From Mytilus californianus (taxonomy: Eukaryota > Mollusca > Bivalvia > Mytilida > Mytilidae), in contig NW_026262668.1 of the NCBI RefSeq assembly GCF_021869535.1, positions 139,053,635-139,117,634 of the forward strand: a stretch of 64,000 bases of DNA, in the 5' to 3' direction. Of the stretch, positions 1-11,775 are shown in pieces (the stretch's first letter is position 1; the number at the start of each line of letters is the position of its first letter). The notes beneath the pieces were generated by a model. It was not told the DNA's origin. It saw only the letters and a program-made list of their open reading frames with translations, and made no database searches. Position numbers and translations under genes: made by a program.

Positions 1-3000
1 AGACTGTCAACATATTAAGTTACAATCATTGATCAGGTACCACTTAATAGCATCACAATCTCTTAAGACTGTCAACATATTAAGTTACAATCATTGATCA
101 GGCACCACTTAATAGCATCACAATCTCTTAAGACTGTCAACATATTAAGTTACAATCATTGATCAGGTACCACTTATTAGCATCACAATCTCTTAAGACT
201 GTCAACATATTAAGTTACAATCATTGATCAGGTACCACTTATTAGCATCACAATCTCTTAAGACTGTCAACATATTAAGTTACAATCATTGAGCAGGTAC
301 TACTTATGAGCATCACAATCTCTTGAGACTGTCAACATATTAAGTTACAATCATTGATCAGGTACTACTTAATAGCATCACAATCTCTTAAGACTGTCAA
401 CATATTAAGTTACAATCATTGAGCAGGTACCACTTATTAGCATCACAATCTCTTAAGACTGTCAACATATTAAGTTACAATCATTGATCAGGCACCACTT
501 ATTAGCATCACAATCTCTTAAGACTGTCAACATATTAAGTTACAATCATTGAGCAGGTACCACTTAATAGCATCACAATCTCTTAAGACTGTCAACATAT
601 TAAGTTACAATCATTGAGCAGGTACTATTTATTAGCATCACAATCTCTTAAGACTGTCAACATATTAAGTTACAATCATTGAGCAGGCACTATTTATTAG
701 CATCACAATCTCTTAAGACTGTCAACATATTAAGTTACAATCATTGAGCAGGTACCACTTAATAGCATCACAATCTCTTAAGACTGTCAACATATTAAGT
801 TACAATCATTGAGCAGGTACTACTTATGAGCATCACAATCTCTTAAGACTGTCAACATATTAAGTTACAATCATTGAGCAGGTACCACTTAATAGCATCA
901 CAATCTCTTAAGACTGTCAACATATTAAGTTACAATCATTGAGCAGGTACTACTTAATAGCATCACAATCTCTTAAGACTGTCAACATATTAAGTTACAA
1001 TCATTGAGCAGGCACCACTTATTAGCATCACAATCTCTTAAGACTGTCAACATATTAAGTTACAATCATTGAGCAGGTACCACTCAATAGCATCACAATC
1101 TCTTAAGACTGTCAACATATTAAGTTACAATCATTGAGCAGGTACTACTTAATAGCATCACAATCTCTTAAGACTGTCAACATATTAAGTTACAATCATT
1201 GAGCAGGTACCACTTATTAGCATCACAATCTCTTAAGACTGTCAACATATTAAGTTACAATCATTGAGCAGGCACCACTTATTAGCATCACAATCTCTTA
1301 AGACTGTCAACATATTAAGTTACAATCATTGAGCAGGAACCACTTATTAGCATCACAATCTCTTCAGACTGTCAACTTATTAAGTTACAATCATTGAGCA
1401 GGTACTACTTAATAGCATCACAATCTCTTAAGACTGTCAACATATTAAGTTACAATCATTGAGCAGGTACTACTTATTAGCATCACAATCTCTTAAGACT
1501 GTCAACATATTAAGTTACAATCATTGAGCAGGCACCACTTATTAGCATCACAATCTCTTAAGACTGTCAACATATTAAGTTACAATCATTGATCAGGTAC
1601 TACTTAATAGCATCACAATCTCTTGAGACTGTCAACATATTAAGTTACAATCATTGATCAGGTACCACTTAATAGCATCACAATCTCTTAAGACTGTCAA
1701 CATATTAAGTTACAATCATTGAGCAGGTACTACTTATTAGCATCACAATCTCTTAAGACTGTCAACATATTAAGTTACAATCATTGATCAGGCACCACTT
1801 ATTAGCATCACAATCTCTTAAGACTGTCAACATATTAAGTTACAATCATTGATCAGGCACCACTTATTAGCATCACAATCTCTTAAGACTGTCAACATAT
1901 TAAGTTACAATCATTGAGCAGGTACCACTTAATAGCATCACAATCTCTTAAGACTGTCAACATATTAAGTTACAATCATTGATCAGGCACCACTTAATAG
2001 CATCACAATCTCTTAAGACTGTCAACATATTAAGTTACAATCATTGATCAGGTACCACTTATTAGCATCACAATCTCTTAAGACTGTCAACATATTAAGT
2101 TACAATCATTGATCAGGTACCACTTATTAGCATCACAATCTCTTAAGACTGTCAACATATTAAGTTACAATCATTGCGTAGGTACCACTTAATAGCATCA
2201 CAATCTCTTAAGACTGTCAACATATTAAGTTACAATCATTGATCAGGTACTACTTAATAGCATCACAATCTCTTAAGACTGTCAACATATTAAGTTACAA
2301 TCATTGAGCAGGTACTACTTATTAGCATCACAATCTCTTAAGACTGTCAACATATTAAGTTACAATCATTGAACAGGCACCACTTATTAGCATCACAATC
2401 TCTTAAGACTGTCAACATATTAAGTTACAATCATTGAGCAGGTACTACTTATTAGCATCACAATCTCTTAAGACTGTCAACATATTAAGTTACAATCATT
2501 GAGCAGGCACCACTTATTAGCATCACAATCTCTTAAGACTGTCAACATATTAAGTTACAATCATTGAGTAGGTACCACTTAATAGCATCACAATCTCTTA
2601 AGACTGTCAACATATTAAGTTACAATCATTGATCAGGTACCACTTATTAGCATCACAATCTCTTAAGACTGTCAACATATTAAGTTACAATCATTGAGCA
2701 GGTACCACTTATTAGCATCACAATCTCTTAAGACTGTCAACATATTAAGTTACAATCATTGAGTAGGTACCACTTAATAGCATCACAATCTCTTAAGACT
2801 GTCAACATATTAAGTTACAATCATTGAGCAGGTACTACTTAATAGCATCACAATCTCTTAAGACTGTCAACATATTAAGTTACAATCATTGAGCAGGTAC
2901 TACTTATTAGCATCACAAGCATCACAATCTCTTAAGACTGTCAACATATTAAGTTACAATCATTGAGTAGGTACCACTTAATAGCATCACAATCTCTTAA

Positions 3001-4185
3001 GACTGTCAACATATTAAGTTACAATCATTGATCAGGTACTACTTAATAGCATCACAATCTCTTAAGACTGTCAACATATTAAGTTACAATCATTGAGCAG
3101 GTACTACTTATTAGCATCACAATCTCTTAAGACTGTCAACATATTAAGTTACAATCATTGAGCAGGTACTACTTATTAGCATCACAATCTCTTAAGACTG
3201 TCAACATATTAAGTTACAATCATTGAGCTGGTACTACTTAATAGCATCACAATCTCTTAAGACTGTCAACATATTAAGTTACAATCATTGAGCAGGTACT
3301 ACTGATTAGCATCACAATCTCTTTAGACTGTCAACATATTAAGTTACAATCATTGAGCAGGTACTACTTAATAGCATCACAATCTCTTAAGACTGTAAAC
3401 ATATTAAGTTACAATCATTGATCAGGTACTACTTATTAGCATCACAATCTCTTTAGACTGTCAACATATTAAGTTACAATCATTGAGCAGGTACTACTTA
3501 ATAGCATCACAATCTCTTAAGACTGTCAACATATTAAGTTACAATCATTGAGCAGGTACTACTTATTAGCATCACAATCTCTTAAGACTGTCAACATATT
3601 AAGTTACAATCATTGAGCAGGTACTACTTATTAGCATCACAATCTCTTAAGACTGTCAACATATTAAGTTACAATCATTGAGCAGGCACCACTTATTAGC
3701 ATCACAATCTCTTAAGACTGTCAACATATTAAGTTACAATCATTGAGCAGGTACCACTTAATAGCATCACAATCTCTTAAGACTGTCAACATATTAAGTT
3801 ACAATCATTGATCAGGTACCACTTAATAGCATCACAATCTCTCAAGTTTGTCAACATATTAAGTTACAATCATTGAGTAGGTACCACTTAATAGCATCAC
3901 AATCTCTTAAGACTGTCAACATATTAAGTTACAATCATTGAGCAGGTACCACTTAATAGCATCACAATCTCTCAAGACTGTCAACATATTAAGTTACAAT
4001 CATTGAGCAGGTACCACTCAATAGCATCACAATCTCTTAAGACTGTCAACATATTAAGTTACAATCATTGATCAGGTACCACTTAATAGCATCACAATCT
4101 CTTAAGACTGTCAACATATTAAGTTACAATCATTGAGCAGGTACCTCTTAATAGCATCACAATCTCTTAAGACTGTCAACATATC
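1..4185. repeat. 65-bp satellite array, 64 complete copies plus a partial
   Basis: Head-to-tail 65-bp units start at 1, 66, 131 and so on. Each begins AGACTGTCAACATATTAAGT and ends CATCACAATCTCTTA. Forty-five units run in perfect register to 2925. A 9-bp duplication (CATCACAAG) near 2917 shifts the register, and 19 more units follow from 2935, with a broken unit from 4170. Most of the unit is nearly invariant. Substitutions concentrate at a few sites in its middle: GATCA/GAGCA, GGTAC/GGCAC, CCACTT/CTACTT and TAATAG/TATTAG. The array runs off the left edge, so its full length is unknown. No ORF of note lies in it. Confidence 0.97.
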
Positions 4186-4199
4186 ACTACAAACTAGTA

Positions 4200-4480
4200 A
4201 AAGTCTGAAATGGCCTATATCTGTACTCGACTGTACTAATTTGTACTCGACCAGTCTGAATTGGTCTGAAATTTACTTGATAATACTCGACTGTAGTCTG
4301 AACCATACTTAACAGTCTGAACTTGTACTCGACCAGTACTTAACCATTTTATACGTGTCTGAACCATGCTCGACCTAGTCTGAACCATGCGCGACCTAGT
4401 CTGAACCATACTCGACCTAGTCTGAATCATGCTCGACCTAGTCTGAACCATACGCAACCAAGTCTTAACCAACCTAGACC
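4200..4480. repeat. Degenerate 21-bp tandem repeat built of two half-modules
   Basis: The right part (about 4355-4460) has regular 21-bp units of GTCTGAACCAT followed by GCTCGACCTA. To the left the two modules (GTCTGAA.. and TACTCGAC..) occur in irregular order. Because 21 is a multiple of three, the - strand stays open for 78 codons with a repeated MVQTRSS. This is a by-product of the repeat and is not called as a gene. Confidence 0.85.
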
Positions 4481-5250
4481 TATTTTTTGTATCTATCTAT
4501 TGTATTTCATCAATTTAGGAACTGTTTTTTTCCCCTGGCTAGAAATTTGAACAACAATTTGAAATTAAAAATGTATTCAATATAGCATTGAACCCAAAAT
4601 TTCACAATCAAAATAATATAACTTCAACACCATATTCATCAACACTTATATACATACATATAAAATATCACCTTTAAAATCAAAATAAAACAAGCTAATC
4701 AAATAATCTCAAAACTGAATTGTGACTAATATTTTCAATGTTTTTCAAAATTTTTTGAATGTTTCAGATATATTTTATGGTTACTGGACAATTTTCACCA
4801 CTAACTTAAGCCTAGTATATAGATCTATGGTGTCAGTTGAGTTTAGTTAATAATGCAATAAACTTTTTTTTTATTAAAATATATTTAAAATAGTATACAT
4901 TTATAAAGCAACTTAATAAATTTAAAAAATGACACCTTTGTTTTGTTAAACCAAGAATTTAATATAATCATGATAATAAAACTTCCATAGTAATCCTGTG
5001 ATAAACTTTTAAAAAAGGAAATGTGTTCCAAGTTACAGTAAAAATTTATTTCAATTAAATTTAAATAATTTTTGTCAAAATTAAAGACATGGCATACAAG
5101 AAGCACTTTAATAAGGTTTAATTACATCAGTACATGTATGTTTTACAAGTAAAAAGAAAGCCCTCTTTTTCTTAAACTTGTGTATTACTTATCTAGTGAA
5201 TTGTGATTTAAGTTTCACAGGATGATGCAATTTTGAATGAATGTTATTTA
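4481..5250. other. AT-rich intergenic stretch without recognisable features
   Basis: Very AT-rich sequence with homopolymer runs. No open frame has composition like a protein, and I recognise no repeat family here. Confidence 0.5.
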
Positions 5251-5254
5251 GAAT

Positions 5255-5945
5255 TTAATACTCTCTGATGGCTTTTATTTTCAGTCTGACCTTGTTTGTG
5301 CTGAGTAAGATGGCTTTTATTTTCAGTCTGACCTGGTTTGTGCTGAGTAAGATGGCTTTTTTATTCAGTCTGACCTGGTTTTGACAAAATTAAGTAGCTT
5401 TTATATTCAGTCTGACCTGGTTTTGACAAAGTTAAATAGCTTTTATATTCAGTCTGACCTGGTTTTGACAAAGTTAAATAGCTTTTATATTCAGTCTGAC
5501 CTGGTTTAGGCTGTGTTAGATGTTTTTTTTTAGTGTGACCTGGTTTGGACAGAGTTAAATAGCTTTTATTTTTCAGTTTGACCTAGTTCAGGATAACTTT
5601 AGATGGCTTTTATTCTATCCTGGTTTTGCCCGAGTTTACATGTCTTTTATATTCAGTATGATCTGGTTTGGACTGAGTTAGATGACTTTTATATTCAGTC
5701 TGTCCAGGTATAGGCTAAGTTTAGATGGCTGTTATATTCAGGCTGACCTGGTTCGGGCTGAGTAAGATGACTTTTATTTAAAGTCTTGCCTAGTTTGTCG
5801 TGAGTTGAATAGATTAATAATCAGTCTTGTCTAGTTCGGTCTGAGTTAAATAGTTTTATTTTTCAATCGAGCATTGTTTGGGCGAGTAAGATGACGTTTA
5901 TATTCAGTCTGACTTGGTAAAGGTTGAGTTTAGTGGCTTTTATGT
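5255..5945. repeat. Degenerate 42-bp minisatellite, about 15 units
   Basis: Units of about 42 bp carry TTTTATATTCAGTCTGACCT followed by GGTTT(T/G)... and a GAGTTA/AAGATGGC segment. Early copies of the TCAGTCTGAC motif fall 42 bp apart at 5281, 5323, 5365, 5407 and 5449; later units are increasingly diverged and vary in length. The same motif recurs at 9640-9980. Confidence 0.85.
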
Positions 5946-6240
5946 TCTAAATCTATGACAAACGAGACTATTTTGATTTTGAAATTATAAATATCCCCCA
6001 CCTTAGCAGCAATAAACCAACTTCACCTGCATATGGGATATACATTTCCCAACTTATTCGGGATTCAAGAGCTTGCAGCTGCTACTCAGACTTTAGAAAA
6101 CGTCACCAGTGTCTGAGCAGAAAGTTGATGAGCCAAGGTTATGTCAAAGAACGTCTCGTCCTTTTTCTTAAAATAAGTTCATTGGAAAATACCAAGACCT
6201 TTTTGATAAATACTCCGTATCAACTTCACAAAAATACATG
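5946..6240 (+). pseudogene. Retroelement RT C-terminal fragment (degenerate)
   Basis: Conceptual translation gives ..ISQLIRDSRAC.. and, after frame breaks, the VKERLV..L.. segment that resembles the family D element at 24440. This is the region just downstream of the palm in the RTs of mussel retroelements. It is broken by stops and frameshifts. At about 6240 it runs directly into a different RT fragment, so the junction is chimeric or nested. Confidence 0.6.
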
Positions 6241-6709
6241 ATTTTTCATTTCCTATTGTTAATTTTTCATTTTTAGATGGTGACGTTCCCTTGTCACCAT
6301 CTTATGGTCTTTGTATATCTCAACTTGTTCGATTCGCTCGTGTATGTAACAACGTATTTGATTTTAACGAAAGATATCTATGTATTACTGAAAAATTATT
6401 ACACCAGCGTTTTTGATATCACAAACTATCAAAACATTTACTAAATTTCATCATCGGTACAAGGACATCATTCGTAAAAATAAATCAAAATGCAGACATC
6501 TTATACTTTCAGGTATTTCACATCCAATCTTTTATGGTAATATTCTTTACAAAGCACAAAAATGTCGGCATTCACCTCAAAAGCTAACCAAACCTTTAAA
6601 CAGACTTATTAAGAAGGGATATAGTTACTATACTGTTGTCAGGTCATTAAAGATGGCATATTTTGGTTTTAATATTGATTCACTCATAGGGTCTTTGCAT
6701 CGGAAATAA
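6240..6709 (+). pseudogene. Retroelement RT C-terminal fragment
   Basis: From 6240 the translation reads DFSFPIVNF..LDGDVP then ..ISQLVRFARVC. The ORF 6413-6709 continues with TIKTFTKFHHRYKDIIRK..KCRHLI and GISHPIFYGNILYKAQK. This is the conserved C-terminal part of a bivalve/cnidarian RT-encoding retroelement, possibly Penelope-like; I cannot fix the clade. A frame break near 6410 and the lack of the upstream palm motifs show that it is dead. The stop at 6707 is followed by a non-coding 3' tail. Confidence 0.7.
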
Positions 6710-6712
6710 ACA

Positions 6713-7345
6713 CATTTATTTTAAAACCATTTGTTGGCATGATACAGGTTATGTTCTTCTCATATATTTTATAATGGTATGATACTAAACCCCTAACGGG
6801 AGGGATTGTACTAGATTTTCATATGATGAAGACATAATCTTTCAATCAGTTTAATTGAGGTCTGGACCTTGCATTTCAGTAACTGCTAGTAGTCCTTTGT
6901 TAATTTATGTATCATTGTCGTTTTGCTTAGTTTTTTTTTGTTACCTATTCTGACATCGGACTCGGACTTCTTTTAAACTGAGTTTTACTGTGCGTATTGC
7001 TGTGTATTTGTTTTTTCTACATTGGCTAGAGGTATAGGGGATGGGTTGAGATCTCACAAAACATGTTTAACCCCGCCGCATTTTTGCGCCTGTCCCAAGC
7101 CAGGAGCCTCTGGCCTTTTTTAGTCTTGTATGATTTTTAATTTTACTTCATTTATATGTTTTGGAGTTTAGTAGGACGTCCATTATCACTGAACTAGTAC
7201 ACATTTTTGTTTAGGGGCCAGCTGAAGCACGCCTCCGGGTTCGGGATTTTCTCGTTGTGTTGAAGACCCATTGGTGGCCTTCGGCTGTTATCTGCTCTTT
7301 GGTTGGGTTGTTGTCTCTTTGACCCATTTCCCATTTCCATTCTCA
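6713..7345 (+). repeat. Retroelement 3' tail (family B-like)
   Basis: Non-coding tail directly downstream of the RT remnant. It contains GAGATCTCACAAAACATGTT, then CCCCGCCGCATTT and the core CCTGTCCCAAGCCAGGAG at about 7089. It ends with TTGTCTCTTTGACCCATTTC-type sequence. The same core occurs in at least a dozen other places in the window. Confidence 0.6.
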
Positions 7346-7349
7346 ATTT

Positions 7350-7690
7350 TATGATGGTCTTGAAGTATAGATTCTAGGTAATGACGTTGTGTTATTGTGC
7401 TATTGTCAATTTTGTATTCTTGTCTTTCATTTTTGCTTATGTACTTTGTCTATAGAGTGTCTATATGCTGTTTTGTTTTGTTTTTCTTTGTTGAAATAGT
7501 TATTTTTTTCTATAGTGGTTAAGATTATATTACAATGTTGACTGCTGTACCCTTTTTTTTTTTACATTTTTACCTATTGTGTCTGCTTGTTTTTCTCACA
7601 CATTGTTGTCAATATAATGGAATTCTATGCGACTCTCATTCAAGTGAGATGTTTAGCTAGCTATAAAACCAGGTTGTGTGCCCCTTTAAT
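7350..7690 (+). repeat. Family D retroelement tail, truncated
   Basis: Starts with TGATGGTCTTGAAGTATAG, the family D RT terminus, and continues through GTTGTGTTATTGTGCTATTG. It goes on to CTCACACATTGTTGTCAATA and GTGAGATGTTTAGCTAGC. It stops before the hairpin core found in fuller copies. Confidence 0.65.
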
Positions 7691-7789
7691 AGCAGACTCG
7701 TTCTAAATATATTACAGAAATTTACTCACAGTAACTTACCTTAAATAAATCAAATATTAACAGCAATAAGTGTCCTTTCCTAGATTTAG

Positions 7790-8312
7790 ACATTTCACTT
7801 TGACACCAGAAACTCTACACCAAAATTTACGACAAAAGCGATGTTTTTCTTTTCCCTATTGTTAATTTTCCTTTTTTAGATGGTGATGTTCCCCTGGCAC
7901 CATCCTACGGTGTTTATATATCCCAACTCGTTTGTTATACCCGTGTCTGTAGTGACGTTTTGGATTTCAATGAGCGTAATCTATGTATTACTGATAAATT
8001 ATTAAGTCAGGGATTTCGTTACCACAAATTACTCAAAACCTTTACTAAATTCTTCCATAGATACAAAGATTTGGTTTGGAAGTTTGGCTGTACCTGTAAA
8101 AAACTCATTTCAGACGGAATAGCACATCCTTAATTTTACGGTGATTTTGTTTACCGAGCTCGGAAATTTATATATGATCCGGGCAAACTTACCAATCCTT
8201 TAAATAAACTTATTCTAAAAGGTTATCAATTCAACACTGTAATTAGATCTTTGAATATTGTTTTTATTAATATAAATATTGATTTTGTTATCAGTAAATT
8301 AAAATCATACTA
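7790..8312 (+). pseudogene. Retroelement RT C-terminal fragment
   Basis: The translation matches the fragment at 6240-6709 segment by segment: FPIVNF..LDGDVPLAPSYG, then YISQLV..TRVC, DFNERNLCITDKLL, FRYHKLLKTFTKF and GIAHP-stop-FYGDFVYRARKF. An in-frame TAA near 8132 breaks the HPxFYGD motif. The frame then continues to a stop at about 8312. It is an independent, better preserved copy of the same RT family. Confidence 0.7.
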
Positions 8313-8439
8313 AATAGTTTTGTTTTAAACATATGCACTTTAACGGTACTACAATCTTTCGATACCTTTATTTTGGCATTGCACAAGGTCATGTTTTTTT
8401 CTGACTGTTAATGACGTCTTTACACTATTTCCATTAGAT

Positions 8440-8545
8440 GTTGCATGTGTACTGATTGATATTAGCGTCACTGGTTAGTCTTGTGTGGACGAGACGCACG
8501 TCTGGCGTATTGAATTTTAAGCCTAGTACCTTCTGCTAGCTATTA
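8440..8545 (+). repeat. Family G dispersed repeat fragment
   Basis: Contains TTAGCGTCACTGGTTAGTCT and the GACGAGACGCACGTCTGGCG block, followed by AAGCCTAGTACCTTCT. These correspond to the better preserved copies at 20840 and 31870. Confidence 0.55.
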
Positions 8546-8559
8546 TTCGTGTGTTTCTT

Positions 8560-8920
8560 TGTCCTATATGTTCTCCCATTTATTTGTATTGTGGTCCTGT
8601 CATGTGATGTTGTCGTTTTGGTGTTGTGTTTGACGTTGCCATAAAAGCGGGAGGTTTGGCATGCCACAAAACCAGGTTCAACCCACCATTTTTTTCTTAA
8701 AATGTCCTGTACCAAGTCAGGAAAATGGCCATTGTTATATTATAGTTCGTTTCTGTGTGTGTTACATTTTAATGTTGTGTTTTTTGTTGTGTCGTTGTTC
8801 TCCTCTTATATTTGATGCGTTTCAGTTTTAGTTTGTAACCCGGATTTGTTTTTATCTCTATCGATTGATGAGTTTCGAACAGCGGTATACTACTGTTGCC
8901 TTTATTTAGTCTTAGATACA
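8560..8920 (+). repeat. Family E retroelement tail
   Basis: Carries AACCAGGTTCAACCCACC, the core CCTGTACCAAGTCAGG at about 8705, and the terminal block CAGCGGTATACTACTGTTGC followed by CTTTATTTAG. An inverted copy lies at 10640-11130 and a truncated copy at 40170-40394. Confidence 0.7.
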
Positions 8921-8934
8921 TGATTTTTTATTAT

Positions 8935-9485
8935 TTGTTATTGGCTTTGAACTGGATGTCAGTAAATGCGAGTACTCTCAGATCTGTACTTAGTGTCCTT
9001 TTTGTTGTTAGGGATGAGGGATGGATATATACCCTGCCACGTCCGGCCTGTGTTTTTGTTTGATGTTTTCTGCTTTGTATCGATCTGATGAGTTCAGCCT
9101 TTATAGTTTGTTCTGATGTTGTGCTGTTACACCACTGTCCCAGGCTAGGGGAGGGGAGGGTTGAGCGATCACAAATATGTTTAACCCCGCCACATTCTTT
9201 ATGGGCCTGTCCCAAGTCAAGAACCTGTAGTTCAGTGGTTTTCGTTGGTTCATGTCTGTCATATTTGTTTTTCGTAAATTGTTTTGTTATAAATTTGGCC
9301 GTTAGTTTTCTCAATTGACTGGTTTCATATTTTTTATGTCGGGGCCTTTTATAGCCGCCTATACGGTATTGGGTTTTCTCATTGTTGAAGGCCGTACGGT
9401 TGCCTATAATTACTTACATCCTCTTAATTTGAACCTTGGTGGATAGTTGTCTCATTGGCAATCATACCTCATCACCTTATTTTTA
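8935..9485 (+). repeat. Family B repeat, nearly full-length tail
   Basis: Runs from TTGGCTTTGAACTGGATGTC through ACACCACTGTCCCAGGCTAG. It continues through TTTAACCCCGCCACATTC and the core CCTGTCCCAAGTCAAGAA, then GGGGCCTTTTATAGCCG and GTTGAAGGCCGTACGGTTGC. It ends at the signature TTGTCTCATTGGCAATCATA. Open frames on both strands here (about 9088-9318 and 8931-9314) lie inside the repeat and are not genes. Confidence 0.75.
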
Positions 9486-9487
9486 TA

Positions 9488-9635
9488 TTATTTTTCTACA
9501 TTAGAAAATGCCTGTACCAAGTCAGGAATGTGACATTCGTTTCTGTTTGAGCTTTTGATTTTGCCATTTTATGAAGGACTTTCCGTTTTGAATTTCCCTT
9601 AAAGTTCGATATTTTCATTATTTTACTTTTTATGT
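9488..9635 (+). repeat. Family D tail fragment
   Basis: Contains the core TGCCTGTACCAAGTCAGGAA followed by TTTGAGCTTTTGATTTTGCC and GACTTTCCGTTTTGAATTT, the 3' end of family D. Confidence 0.65.
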
Positions 9636-9639
9636 TCTG

Positions 9640-9980
9640 TTTAACCTGGCTTAGACAGAGTTAAGATGGTTTTTATATTCAGTCTGTCCTAGTTCCAGTG
9701 TGGGAAAAGTTTCGATGTCTTTTATGTTTAGTTTGACCCGGTTTTGACAGAAATAAGATGGCTTCTATATTCAGTCTGTCCTGGTTTGGAATGAATGTAG
9801 ATGTCTTTTATGTTCAGTTTGACCCGGCTTGGACAGAGTTAAGATGGCTTTTATATTAAGATTGACATAGTTTGGGTTGACTTTAGATGGCGTTTGTATA
9901 TAGAATCTGACCTTGTATAAGCTAAGTTAAATGGTATTTTAATTCAGTCAGACCTGGTTTTAACAGGACTTTGGGTGAGA
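9640..9980. repeat. Second block of the 42-bp-type minisatellite
   Basis: About seven diverged units carry TTCAGTCTGTCCTGGTTTGG, GACAGAGTTAAGATGGCTTT or TTTATGTTCAGTTTGACCCG. The motif is the same as in the array at 5255-5945. The unit is longer and less regular here (about 45-50 bp). Confidence 0.75.
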
Positions 9981-9984
9981 AGAA

Positions 9985-10455
9985 ATCCTGAACAAATCCT
10001 CTTGTATTTTTGATTTTACTGGAATATATTTATAATGGTTCTTTTAATAATTCCTCTTGTATGTTAATTTTTATTCGGCCGATTTGAACCTAGATACCTG
10101 TGTATTGTTAAAGATTGTATTTTAACATCTAGATGTCTTTTTGGTTTTATGTGTTGTTTGGTTGCTGTCTCATGACTTATACTCCATATCTCCCTATTTT
10201 TATATTTTCAGTACTCTTCTTTTTTTGACCCACCTACTTTTTCGCTTTATTCAATGCCAACTAATGTAATGAGATTTTATCCTTGTCCATTTCAATATGT
10301 TTCATGTTCTATAGCACTGACATAGAAAGATGAATGACTAATCTATGATAGTTTGCCCCATGTAGACATTCATCTTCCGTAACCGTGTTTAAGTGAGACT
10401 GCATTATTACATCGCACTTCATAATTGGAATTATAGGCTAAGATCGTACTTTTAT
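9985..10455. other. Diverged repeat tail and unassigned sequence
   Basis: The segment at about 10130-10200 (TTTGGTTGCTGTCTCATGAC) resembles the ends of family B-type tails. A 9-bp inverted repeat (AGATGAATG / CATTCATCT) sits at about 10328 and 10368. No coding potential is recognised. Confidence 0.35.
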
Positions 10456-10639
10456 CTGCTTGGGTAATAGATTTGTGCTACGAATCTATTTAATTGAAAT
10501 ACTTGCTTCGACTGTGCTTTTTGTTTTAGTGAAAGTTGTCATTTTAAATGTCGGCTTGTGTTGTTTTAACACATATTTCACAGTTCAATTGTTTTCACTC
10601 ACAACTTATTTCTTTAGTTTAAGTTCTTTGATACCATAT

Positions 10640-11130
10640 AAATAAAGGCAACAGTAGTATACCTCTGTTCAATAGTCATAAATCGATTAAGCGAAAACAA
10701 ATCAGGGTTACAAACTAAAACCGAGGGAAACACATCAACTGTAAGAGGAAAACAACGGAACAACAGAAACACTGAACTGCAACAAAAACAAACGCCAACA
10801 TACATAAAAACGGACTATTTGATAACAACTGCCATATTCCTGACTTGGTACAGGATATTTTAAAAAAAATGGTGGGTTGAACCTGGTTTTATGGCTAGCC
10901 AAACCTCCCGCTTATATTGCAATGTTAAAAATATCGCTAAAATGACAACACTACGTGACAAGAATACAGTACAAACACACGCAAGAACACTCAGCACAGA
11001 GAAATACATAAATAAATAATATAATAGTAAATTACAAGATGTAAACCGTAGAATAACAACGGACACCGCCCATGAAATAACGACAGCACACCAGGACACC
11101 ACAAACGAAGTATAAACTGCGCGTAACATG
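10640..11130 (-). repeat. Family E retroelement tail, inverted copy
   Basis: Reverse complement of the family E block at 8560-8920. It begins with AAATAAAGGCAACAGTAGTA and passes through TTCCTGACTTGGTACAGGAT, the inverted hairpin core, and then GGTGGGTTGAACCTGG. The small - strand ORFs here (10614-10805, 10860-11129) are inside the repeat. Confidence 0.7.
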
Positions 11131-11224
11131 AATGGATCAACGCCACAAAAAGTGACGTATGTTTTGTGACGTTTATATTATTACAGGTAAATTTCTAAAA
11201 ATTAAATAGATTTGTTTTATTGAC

Positions 11225-11480
11225 ACGTAAAAGAATTTTGAATTGGGATTGACTTTGAAATGGTGTTAATTCATGTATTTTCTAACCATGACAAGAATAT
11301 TAAAATGGGATTAAGTTTGAAATGTAGTTATTGTATGTATTTTCTAACCATGACAAGAATATTAAAATGGGATTGAGTTTGAAATGGTGTTATTTTATGT
11401 ATTTTCTAACCATGACAAGAATATTAAAATGGAATTGTGTTTGTAATGGTGTTATTATTTGTATTGTCTAACCATATCGG
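11225..11480. repeat. 62-bp tandem repeat, four units
   Basis: CTAACCATGACAAGAATATT occurs at 11282, 11344 and 11406, and a diverged copy at 11468, so the period is exactly 62 bp. Each is followed by AAAATGGGATT(A/G)AGTTTG. Confidence 0.9.
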
Positions 11481-11775
11481 TTTTTCTTCTAAATCAAAAC
11501 TGTGTATAAATAAAACAAAATCCTGTGTATATAGTTGCTTTAAACCATTGAACACAAACACACCTATGTCGATTCCGCAGAGCTAAGCATTTCAAAAGTT
11601 TGAACGACCCCGTTAAATTTGTGAGCTGAATAAGCGACTAAACCAGCATATCCTCTTGGTAGTATGGGATAGGGGAACATATTTTTTTTTTTTATTAAAA
11701 ATCCAGAGGAAGTTTAATTTTTAATAATACATCTATTACATCAGACGTAAATGTAGAAAATAATTCTCCTTCAAC

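Noticed and set aside
1..4185. CRISPR-like regular repeat with variable middle
   Set aside because: There are no true spacers. The variable part is a handful of two-state substitutions, the setting is a eukaryotic genome and no cas genes occur.
4236..4472. 78-codon - strand ORF with repeated MVQTRSS
   Set aside because: It is a direct translation of the 21-bp repeat; the repeat length being a multiple of three explains the open frame.
9088..9318. Opposed ORFs at 8931-9314 and 9088-9318
   Set aside because: Both lie wholly inside a family B repeat that recurs at 21308 and 63275 without conserving the frames.
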